Of a DNA stretch of 8,387 bases, positions 1 to 4,790 are shown piece by piece. Under the pieces are notes generated by a model. That model was not told the DNA's origin, made no database searches, and saw only the letters and a list, made by a program, of their open reading frames with translations. A program made the translations under genes and the position numbers. The DNA comes from Colimorpha sp045591485 (GTDB taxonomy: Bacteria > Bacteroidota > Bacteroidia > Bacteroidales > P3): assembly GCA_045591485.1 (NCBI GenBank), contig JAZNSV010000034.1:1-8387 (forward strand). Direction: 5' to 3'. Each line of letters opens with the position of its first letter. Positions within the stretch are counted from its first letter, which is position 1.

Positions 1-1
1 C

Positions 2-118
2 ATCACGGGCAGCCACAAGCAGGGCATCCGCGCCTGCGTGGCCCTGGTGCAGCGCGACCAGTTCCCCGACCTCAAGGTGCGCCTCGAACAGTTCCACAAA
101 GACCACCCGGTGAAATAA
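2..118 (+). CDS. C-terminal end of an unidentified protein (partial, 5' end outside window)
   Basis: An open frame enters from the left edge and ends at TAA 116-118, giving 38 residues that begin ITGSHKQGIRAC and end FHKDHPVK. It is GC-rich with mostly G or C in third codon positions, like the dnaA operon and unlike the small-gene block that follows. A bidirectional intrinsic terminator starts about 22 bp after the stop, which fits a genuine gene end. The residues are soluble in character and charged at the tail. I do not recognise the family from this fragment and no function is proposed. Confidence 0.75.
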   Translation: MTGSHKQGIRACVALVQRDQFPDLKVRLEQFHKDHPVK

Positions 119-139
119 ACCTCTCTCGCCGACAGGCAT

Positions 140-187
140 AAAAAAAAGGACGCCGAGACCAGCAATGGCCTCGGCGCCCTTCTTTTG
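140..187. terminator. Bidirectional rho-independent terminator between convergent genes
   Basis: A 13-bp stem with two mismatches is formed by 148-160 and 167-179 around the loop agcaat (161-166). It is followed on the plus strand by a T-rich tail (180-186) and preceded by an eight-A run (140-147), which reads as a U-tract on the minus strand. It can therefore stop both the plus-strand gene ending at 118 and minus-strand transcription of the small-gene block ending at 331. Confidence 0.85.
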
Positions 188-189
188 TC

Positions 190-219
190 CTTCTGCGTGG
201 CGGCGACGCCCCGCAGAAG
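190..219. repeat. Hairpin with GCGA tetraloop at a truncated module copy (copy E)
   Basis: Bases 190-197 (CTTCTGCG) pair with 212-219. After one mismatch, 199-202 (GGCG) pair with 207-210, closing a GCGA loop at 203-206 that fits the GNRA class on the plus strand. The right half overlaps a shortened copy of the intergenic module seen upstream of the genes at 1385, 1849 and 2526: bases 203-235 match its distal end, with one extra C. No gene follows this copy on the minus strand before the terminator, so it looks like a remnant of a lost cassette. Confidence 0.65.
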
Positions 220-253
220 ACGGAGATGTTCATTGTGTTGTTTCTGTTTTCGT

Positions 254-273
254 TGCCGTCTGCGAGGACGGCA
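254..273. repeat. Perfect 7-bp stem-loop in the 3' flank of the 331-804 gene
   Basis: TGCCGTC (254-260) and GACGGCA (267-273) form a perfect stem with loop tgcgag. GTTGCCG (252-258) could alternatively pair with CGGCAAC (311-317), so two mutually exclusive folds are possible in the 3' untranslated RNA of the lipoprotein gene. No U-run follows on the minus strand, so this is not called a terminator. Confidence 0.5.
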
Positions 274-330
274 GCAGTTTCCTGTATCGGTTGGGGCTGG
301 CGCAGGGGTGCGGCAACCTTTCTCAAATTA

Positions 331-804
331 CTATTGATTGTGCCTGACAAGAACGGTGATGTCTGTTGCGCTTACTGCCGGACTATCCTGTTTTTCAATC
401 AGAGCCAACGTGTCCGTTGTCAACTTTGATATTTGGATTTCCCCTTTCTGGTCACCGTCGGAAAGCACAATTGTGCCATTGGCAACATGGTACTGGAAAG
501 ACTGGAGAATCGTGTCCGTCTCGACGGAGAAAAGTCCATCGGAGAAATCCATTGTCCCGTTGACGAATGTGTAGGTGCACTTGCCGTCATTTGTGAACTC
601 TATGCCAAGAAGAGGGCTGCATTCGGAGTCGCAAGTGTCGTAAATCGCGCCATCGCTTGCTTTCCAATCCTTAATCTCATAGACAAAATCCCACTGCCCT
701 ACGAGCAGTGTTTCATCAATGTTTTCGTTTCCCGTCCCGCTCTTGCAGGCGGTCATCATTCCGAGGGCGCACACCATAGCGCCGAACAAAAAGAGCTTCT
801 TCAT
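331..804 (-). CDS. Small lipoprotein with lipocalin-like domain
   Basis: The product is 157 residues. The start at 804 is chosen over an upstream in-frame ATG (855) because it opens directly on a type II signal peptide (MKKLFLFG onward) with lipobox MTAC and lipidated Cys20. The upstream start would also overlap the preceding gene. The mature part is β-rich. LLVGQWDF (33-40), GIEFTNDGKCTYT (67-79), YHVANGTIVLSD (105-116) and ISKLTTDTLAL (125-135) follow the strand pattern of lipocalin-like lipoproteins that are common in Bacteroidales. The protein is expected to sit in the outer or inner membrane facing the periplasm, or at the surface; its ligand and role are unknown. It lies 38 bp after the 843-1385 gene with no repeat module between them, so the two probably form a pair. 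The first ~67 nt are nearly identical to those of the genes starting at 1385 and 1849, although the mature regions are unrelated. Confidence 0.85.
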   Translation of the reverse strand: MKKLFLFGAMVCALGMMTACKSGTGNENIDETLLVGQWDFVYEIKDWKASDGAIYDTCDSECSPLLGIEFTNDGKCTYTFVNGTMDFSDGLFSVETDTILQSFQYHVANGTIVLSDGDQKGEIQISKLTTDTLALIEKQDSPAVSATDITVLVRHNQ

Positions 805-842
805 TTTAGTGGTTAGTGGTTTATGGCTAAATATGGGTATGT

Positions 843-1385
843 TCAATCTATACACTGAGTATAACGTATTGTGTCCAATGTCCCACTATCGAGGTATCGG
901 ACCACAATGGCATCGCAATCGACACCGCTACGGTGGAGGGTGACTCCATGACTGGCCATTTGATAAGGTTCGGCTTGTGGACTGATGAGGGCCGTCTCGT
1001 ACCACAAGAACCTCTCTCTTTGGGGGCCCATCATCTGCCAATATTGCCCAGTTACATCCTCAGTGTAGGTGATACAAAGCCATGGTTCATCGTTGAAAAT
1101 GATTTCTTCTGCTTGGCAAATGTAGTGTATGCTATCTGATAGAATAAATGCCATTCCGTCGGTGGCAAGTGTAGCCGAGCCATCGACGCCCAATTCAATA
1201 TGCATGGGCAAACCCGCGGCTTTCAATGCCGAATCAATGATTTCCGGAGTATCTTCCGGCCCGAAAGTGGCACTTTTTATCACCTCCGCCTCTTCGAATT
1301 CTATGTTGCCACCCGTCCCGCTCTTGCAGGCGGTCATCATTCCGATGGCGCACACCATAGCGCCGAACATAAATACTTTCTTCAT
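843..1385 (-). CDS. Small lipoprotein of unknown function
   Basis: The product is 180 residues. A type II signal peptide (MKKVFMFGAMVCAIG, then lipobox MTAC with Cys20) is followed by KSGTGGN and an acidic stretch, EFEEAEV (29-35). The mature part mixes helix and strand and has Cys at positions 90, 104, 157 and 178. I see no recognisable domain. The leader DNA is nearly identical to that of the 331-804 and 1487-1849 genes, including the residues just after Cys20 shared with the former (KSGTG). Upstream lies module copy A (1386-1480), the short form lacking the 70-bp hairpin insert. The likely location is membrane-anchored in the cell envelope. The function is unknown; a role as an immunity or accessory envelope protein would be speculation based only on context. 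Confidence 0.85.
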   Translation of the reverse strand: MKKVFMFGAMVCAIGMMTACKSGTGGNIEFEEAEVIKSATFGPEDTPEIIDSALKAAGLPMHIELGVDGSATLATDGMAFILSDSIHYICQAEEIIFNDEPWLCITYTEDVTGQYWQMMGPQRERFLWYETALISPQAEPYQMASHGVTLHRSGVDCDAIVVRYLDSGTLDTIRYTQCID

Positions 1386-1480
1386 TGTATGAATTTGTTT
1401 GTTGTTTTACTTCAGTTTATTGTTTCATTCGAGCATTTTCACCGCGCACGGGAGCGACGCCCGCAGAAGACTGAGATGTT
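1386..1480 (-). repeat. Intergenic repeat module, copy A (empty-site form)
   Basis: This segment fills the gap between the genes starting at 1385 and ending at 1487. Its leader part resembles copies B, C and D (gttgttttacttca). Its distal part (1422-1470) is identical over 49 nt to 1956-2004 in copy B, and the match extends to 59 nt with one mismatch. It lacks the 70-bp hairpin insert present in B and D. The distal part holds the small hairpin CGGG-agcgacg-CCCG. No U-tract follows, so it is not a terminator. Confidence 0.9.
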
Positions 1481-1486
1481 TATGTT

Positions 1487-1849
1487 CTATAATACTCCAA
1501 AACTGTATTTAATAATCACACTGTCCCCATCGTTTGTTGTTTTGGTATGATATGTGATAGGCAATTCATCATACCAGTCGTTTTGATAGATTGTATCAAT
1601 ATCACCGATTAGCCCAACCTTCCAGAAACAGCCTTCCCCAAACGATAGAAAAAGAGAGTCTTGCGTATGCCCTTTGAGCGATACACTCGCACACCATAGG
1701 AGATATGTCGAGTCGATGGCTATTGTGTCTGTCCTTTGCTCGCATTTTGGATAAATGACCATTACCCCATCGGTGGGGGGGGCGCTCTTGCAGGCGGTCA
1801 TCATTCCGAGGGCGCACACCATCGCGCCGAACAAAAATATCTTCTTCAT
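1487..1849 (-). CDS. Small lipoprotein of unknown function with C8 run after the lipobox
   Basis: The product is 120 residues. The type II signal peptide (MKKIFLFGAMVCALG, lipobox MTAC, Cys20) is shared almost base for base with the 331-804 gene, including 39 identical nucleotides. The mature part is only about 100 residues, β-rich (TIAIDSTYLLWCASVSL, 42-58; SVIIKYSFG, 110-118), with no domain I recognise. Codons 23-26 (A-P-P-T) contain a run of eight C on the coding strand (plus bases 1775-1782), exactly where the shared leader meets the unique sequence. A one-base slip there would truncate or frameshift the entire mature region. The upstream module (copy B) is the long form. The location is presumably membrane-anchored in the envelope. 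Confidence 0.8.
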   Translation of the reverse strand: MKKIFLFGAMVCALGMMTACKSAPPTDGVMVIYPKCEQRTDTIAIDSTYLLWCASVSLKGHTQDSLFLSFGEGCFWKVGLIGDIDTIYQNDWYDELPITYHTKTTNDGDSVIIKYSFGVL

Positions 1850-2016
1850 TGTCTGTCTGTGTTTATTGTTTTACTTCATTTTATTTGCTTCGCACACCAT
1901 TCTGTGGCTCGGCAATGCGAGCAAGCTCTCATTGCTCTCGCTCTTGCGAATGGGTGTTTCATTCGAGCATTTTCACCGCGCACGGGAGCGACGCCCGCAG
2001 AAGATTGAGATGTTCA
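1850..2016 (-). repeat. Intergenic repeat module, copy B (filled form)
   Basis: This copy runs from immediately upstream of the start codon at 1849 to the stop codon of the 2014-2526 gene, which it overlaps. Together with the start codon, 1847-1885 is identical over 39 nt to 2524-2562, although the two downstream genes are unrelated. Bases 1859-1959 match 3076-3176 in copy D with two mismatches in 101 nt. It contains the 70-bp hairpin insert (1886-1955) and the distal segment shared with copy A. Confidence 0.9.
1886..1955. mobile_element. 70-bp hairpin insert in module copy B (MITE- or REP-like)
   Basis: Comparison with copies A and C, where ttatt is followed directly by gtttcatt, shows that a 70-bp unit has been inserted or lost here. 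It contains an 11-bp stem with one mismatch, GCAATGCGAGC (1912-1922) and GCTCTCATTGC (1925-1935), separated only by AA. The ends carry TTCGC and GCGAA in inverted orientation. It has no coding capacity. It is probably a non-autonomous palindromic element or a cassette recombination site; I found no target duplication that proves transposition. Confidence 0.6.
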
Positions 2017-2526
2017 TTGATTTTCTTTTATACTTTGTTGTTTCCTTCGCATAAACAATGTGGTTACAAAAATGACCAGAGCATAAATGACGGCAGACGT
2101 CACGGACATAAACCATGTACTATCCCAAATTCCACTATTAAATATGGAGGAAGTGAGTGAGAAGCAATTGAACAACGGAAAGCCCAAGGAATAAAACAGA
2201 AACATGCCAATAAGAGCAAGAGGTTCAATTGGAAATATGGCAAAACCCACGAGCATCACTGCCAATGGGAAAAGGTAGAGTAGCCATGTATTGCCCATGT
2301 GCTTGAACGTCAGGGCTGGACCGATGCCATGGATAAGCGCGGCGGCGATGCCAATGACCATAAAATAAAAGCCTGCCCAAAAGCCGTCGCCCTCGTCGTC
2401 GGCAAGCACACTCCATTCGGTCGTCAGCAGCAGGATGAGGAATGCAGCGATATTGAGCACCGTGTAGATGAGCACAAACGTTCCATAGAACGACAGTCCT
2501 TTGTTGTCAGTTTTTTTTTCGTACAT
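2014..2526 (-). CDS. Small multispanning membrane protein of unknown function
   Basis: The product is 170 residues. Hydrophobic segments at about 12-35, 50-72, 80-98, 101-122 and 138-158 suggest five membrane passes. The C-terminal tail RRKQQSIKENQ is basic at the membrane edge and should be cytoplasmic. Codons 3-6 (E-K-K-T) are encoded by a run of nine A on the coding strand (plus bases 2511-2519). The 36 nt upstream of the ATG are identical to those upstream of the lipoprotein gene starting at 1849. The stop codon lies inside the distal end of module copy B. I recognise no family or catalytic motif. The gene fits the pattern of this block: a small envelope protein joined to its neighbours by a repeat module. 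Confidence 0.8.
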   Translation of the reverse strand: MYEKKTDNKGLSFYGTFVLIYTVLNIAAFLILLLTTEWSVLADDEGDGFWAGFYFMVIGIAAALIHGIGPALTFKHMGNTWLLYLFPLAVMLVGFAIFPIEPLALIGMFLFYSLGFPLFNCFSLTSSIFNSGIWDSTWFMSVTSAVIYALVIFVTTLFMRRKQQSIKENQ

Positions 2527-2660
2527 TGTCTGTCTGTGTTTATTGTTTTACTTCATTTTATTGTTTCATTTCTGCATTTTTACCGTGCTCGGGAGTGAAG
2601 AAAGTCCAGTGGACTTTCGATAGCGCAGCGGAGAACATGGCCCCGCAGAAGACTGAGATG
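2527..2660 (-). repeat. Intergenic repeat module, copy C (alternative insert)
   Basis: The proximal 36 nt (2527-2562) are identical to copy B, and the next stretch follows the empty-site form without the 70-bp insert. The distal part resembles copies A and B, but bases 2596-2641 replace the five bases cgacg found there, a net gain of 41 bp. The replacement contains a perfect hairpin, GAAAGTCC (2600-2607) and GGACTTTC (2611-2618), with loop agt. The module resumes at 2642 with cccgcagaagactgag. Confidence 0.85.
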
Positions 2661-2675
2661 TGCATGCTATTGTTT

Positions 2676-3056
2676 TTAATGTGCATTGGCTATCAGAAAC
2701 GATGTCACAAGCATTACGACGGGCAGCGACACGAATATCCAAAAACGCCAAAGGTATAGTTTTGGGTGAGCTTTCTTGTAGTCTTCGTATTGCCGGAGTC
2801 TTTTCTCACGTGTCTCTTTTGGCCAGTAGCGCAGCGCAACCGCAAGGCACATCAGCGTCAGCGCAGCGAAAAAATGCCACTTCTCGAGATGAGGAATTGG
2901 GATGACTTTGAATTCCCACAGCACGAAAAAAATGGACTCGATAAACAGTGCAATGAAAAACGTCACCGCTATCGGCGCTCCGACAAAGGGAAACCCTATT
3001 TCGTGCTTTTCATCATGACGGTAGAACACGCAATATGCCAAGTCAATTATATTCAT
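2676..3056 (-). CDS. Small membrane protein of unknown function
   Basis: The product is 126 residues with hydrophobic segments at about 24-46, 59-76 and 103-123, suggesting three membrane passes. The loop at 77-102 is strongly charged (RYWPKETREKRLRQYEDYKKAHPK) and probably cytoplasmic. I recognise no family. The stop codon lies about 15 bp from the distal end of module copy C. Upstream lies copy D, whose leader diverges in the first ~19 nt before the ATG and then matches copy B. It is unrelated in sequence to the neighbouring 170-residue membrane protein, so the repeat modules were not carried along by simple gene duplication. Confidence 0.75.
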   Translation of the reverse strand: MNIIDLAYCVFYRHDEKHEIGFPFVGAPIAVTFFIALFIESIFFVLWEFKVIPIPHLEKWHFFAALTLMCLAVALRYWPKETREKRLRQYEDYKKAHPKLYLWRFWIFVSLPVVMLVTSFLIANAH

Positions 3057-3386
3057 ATCGTCTTTCGGTGTGTTTGTGTTTATTGTTTTACTTCATTTTA
3101 TTTGCTTCGCACACCATCCTGCGGCTCGGCAATGCGAGCAAGCTCTCATTGCTCTCGCTCTTGCGAATGGGTGTTTTATCCGGTCAGTTTCACCTCGCTC
3201 ATGAGCGGGGTGTTGTTTCGGGGCGAAAATCGGCCGCGCTCGTGAGCGGAGGGCACTTTTCGAGTGAAAATCGGACTCGCTCGTCAAGCTCGCAGTCAAC
3301 AGCAGGCGGAGCGGCCGATAGTGATGTCGGGAATCTGTGCGGAAAGTTCAATATACATTATATTTATTGGTGAAATATTAAGTGAA
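3057..3386. other. 330-bp intergenic region: module copy D plus a palindrome-rich distal part
   Basis: Bases 3076-3176 repeat 1859-1959 of copy B with two mismatches. Beyond 3177 the usual distal module is replaced by GC-rich repetitive sequence. This includes the palindrome CGCTCATGAGCG (3196-3207), a near copy CGCTCGTGAGCG (3237-3248), two direct copies of gaaaatcgg (3225 and 3266), and the inverted pair ATCGGCCG (3229-3236) and CGGCCGAT (3312-3319). From about 3340 to 3386 it turns AT-rich, downstream of the 3387-3779 gene. I find no credible gene here; the short open frames are translations of the repeats. Confidence 0.75.
3103..3172. mobile_element. 70-bp hairpin insert in module copy D
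   Basis: This is the second copy of the unit at 1886-1955, the same length and in the same orientation and position within the module. The hairpin arms are 3129-3139 and 3142-3152 with an AA spacer. Only two bases differ from the first copy, and both lie outside the central hairpin. The same caveats on mechanism apply. Confidence 0.6.
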
Positions 3387-3779
3387 TTAAAAATCGATAT
3401 GAAATTTAAGTATTTTGTCTTGCTCAAGCAACAGCTCCGTTTGGTTGTAATTGTTATTGTTTACCAAGACCGATACGGTGTCGCCAATGTTCAGTCTCTT
3501 GTAGGTGTCATAGCAAATCTGGTCCGAACTATTGTAGGTGCCTCCGTTCACAGAGTATTCATAGACAGCTTTGTATTTAGACCCGTATCCTCCGCCGTAG
3601 AATGGCCTCACGTCGGTGATGACGGCCTTGACAGTCATAGCATTGTCGTGGTCGAAAAGCCCCCTCTCGCATTTGGCTATCGAAACGACGATGCCACACA
3701 GCACGGCGAGTATCAAGATAACTTTCTTTATATTGCTTTTCTTCTTGGTCGATTTCTTCCTCGGAGGTGCTTTTTTCAC
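3387..3779 (-). CDS. Membrane-anchored small protein with DUF3592-like β-rich domain
   Basis: The product is 130 residues. A very basic N-terminus (14 Lys/Arg in the first 19 residues) precedes one hydrophobic segment (about 20-36), so it is probably anchored with the N-terminus inside. The C-terminal part (48-130) has the pattern V-x-A-V-I-T-D-V (50-57), Y-E-Y-S-V-N-G-G-x-Y (73-82) and N-I-G-D-T-V-S-V (97-104). This resembles the extracytoplasmic domain of DUF3592-type proteins; the match is by eye only. No role is known. It ends 330 bp before the 2676-3056 gene and follows the 3792-4109 gene by 12 bp, so it is probably co-transcribed with that gene. Confidence 0.75.
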   Translation of the reverse strand: MKKAPPRKKSTKKKSNIKKVILILAVLCGIVVSIAKCERGLFDHDNAMTVKAVITDVRPFYGGGYGSKYKAVYEYSVNGGTYNSSDQICYDTYKRLNIGDTVSVLVNNNNYNQTELLLEQDKILKFHIDF

Positions 3780-3791
3780 ATACCTTTTATA

Positions 3792-4109
3792 TTATATGAT
3801 TTGCATCAATCTTTCGGCGGGGTTTTGTTGCGGGGCGGGGGCATGCCGCCGCGCCGCAACATCCGCCACGGGTTGTCCCCTGCGCTTGCGCTCGGCCTCG
3901 TCTTCCTTGGCAGCGGACTTTATCTGCTCGTGGCCTTGGTCGATAAACCACCAAAGGATGGTAAAGACAACCCCGCTTACCAATCCGCCAATAACAGCAC
4001 TGCGTAGTCCGTCATGGTCGAACAATATGTTCACAAGGAAATCTACCACTGTGAATACTCCAAACATGAGCAGGTAGAAAGCCCAGCCTTTTTTCTTGAT
4101 AGGTTTCAT
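3792..4109 (-). CDS. Small two-pass membrane protein of unknown function
   Basis: The product is 105 residues. Basic residues at 2-7 (KPIKKK) lead into hydrophobic segments at about 9-29 and 36-55, followed by a hydrophilic, charged tail (56-105) with KEDEAERKRR and an Ala/Pro-rich end. The shape suggests a hairpin in the inner membrane with both ends in the cytoplasm. I recognise no family. It lies 27 bp after the 4137-4619 gene and 12 bp before the 3387-3779 gene, so these three form a tight cluster without repeat modules, unlike the rest of the block. Confidence 0.7.
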   Translation of the reverse strand: MKPIKKKGWAFYLLMFGVFTVVDFLVNILFDHDGLRSAVIGGLVSGVVFTILWWFIDQGHEQIKSAAKEDEAERKRRGQPVADVAARRHAPAPQQNPAERLMQII

Positions 4110-4136
4110 ATTTGTGTCATTGAATGTATTTGATTT

Positions 4137-4619
4137 CTATTCCCATGGCATCTTGGGTGGCTTGTATGAGGGTCTGAGCCTGTCTATCCATTCCGTGATA
4201 TTCCTATCCACATCATAGAACTTGCCGTCACATACCATGGTAAGCCTGTCGTAGAAAACAACCATATCGCCTTTGCCGTGATATTTAAGTGTCAGCTTGC
4301 CTCGTGTGTCTATGCCATTACGCTCGGCTGGCGTCGCGTTGTTTATCAAGCTGTCCACAATGTGGCGTATTGTGTCGGGACTTGTAATTAGCAATGTGTC
4401 GTCATCCTTCCCGAAACCGTTCAAATCGAAAGATTCCGGAGTGACGGCACAACAAGTGAGGATATCCAAGTCTGTCGCCGTCATGATTATCTCATACGGG
4501 TAGTCGTCATCGACTGTAGCTATGGTGTCATATGTGCTGCCGTTTGTGTTTCCGCTCTTGCATCCGGCCATCATCGCCACGGCGCACAGTACCACGAGGA
4601 TTAAAAATGCTTTCTTCAT
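4137..4619 (-). CDS. Small lipoprotein of unknown function
   Basis: The product is 160 residues. A type II signal peptide (MKKAFLILVVLCAVAM, lipobox MAGC, Cys20) is followed by KSGNTNGS. The signal peptide resembles the other three lipoproteins at protein level (same length, same CKSG after cleavage) but is clearly more diverged in DNA. The mature region contains IRHIVDSLINNATPAER (84-100) and a β-rich part, KLTLKYHGKGDMVVFYDRL (108-126), ending in a Pro-rich tail. I recognise no domain. It is the first gene of the small-gene block in transcription order, about 105 bp after the terminator of the dnaA operon, so its promoter should lie in 4620-4723. Confidence 0.8.
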   Translation of the reverse strand: MKKAFLILVVLCAVAMMAGCKSGNTNGSTYDTIATVDDDYPYEIIMTATDLDILTCCAVTPESFDLNGFGKDDDTLLITSPDTIRHIVDSLINNATPAERNGIDTRGKLTLKYHGKGDMVVFYDRLTMVCDGKFYDVDRNITEWIDRLRPSYKPPKMPWE

Positions 4620-4723
4620 AATGTTTATATTGATGCCATTAATAACGTCGACGGCCCGGTTTTATTTTGCGGGGCGCCTATATAACAAATAACCGCCTTT
4701 GGGGCAAATCGCTACATCTGGGC
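4620..4723 (-). promoter_or_regulatory. Probable promoter region of the small-gene block
   Basis: This 104-bp gap lies between the terminator at 4724-4761 and the first gene of the block, so transcription of the block must start here or at internal sites. It contains AT-rich stretches (TTATATAG on the minus strand near 4680) and TTTG elements. I do not see a well-spaced TAnnTTTG with an upstream TTTG as in typical Bacteroidales promoters. The call rests on position only. Confidence 0.35.
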
Positions 4724-4761
4724 AAAAAAAAGTGACGGCAGACGGTGGTGTCTGCCATCAC
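4724..4761 (-). terminator. Strong rho-independent terminator of the dnaA operon
   Basis: On the minus strand GTGATGGCAGAC (4761-4750) pairs with GTCTGCCGTCAC (4743-4732) through 12 bp, including one G-T wobble, around the loop accacc. It is followed directly by eight T. It begins 29 bp after the TAA of the dehydrogenase gene and separates the dnaA operon from the small-gene block. Confidence 0.92.
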
Positions 4762-4790
4762 GTATGGGTCGGTTGCCGGTCGGATGGGGC

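Noticed and set aside
805..855. Upstream in-frame ATG at 855 for the lipocalin-like lipoprotein
   Set aside because: Using it would add 17 residues ahead of a perfect type II signal peptide and overlap the stop of the preceding gene. The ATG at 804 matches the starts of the other lipoproteins.
1386..3176. Classical integron attC sites or a CRISPR array
   Set aside because: The modules lack the GTTRRRY/RYYYAAC core boxes. The repeats are separated by protein-coding genes rather than short unique spacers of constant length.
3093..3299. Minus-strand 68-codon frame in the 330-bp intergenic region
   Set aside because: It reads through the hairpin insert and the palindromic repeats; the product is an artefact of repeat DNA.
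3650..4020. Shared LFDHD motif in the 3387-3779 and 3792-4109 proteins
   Set aside because: It is only five residues, just after a membrane segment in each, with no further similarity; chance or a local composition effect is sufficient.
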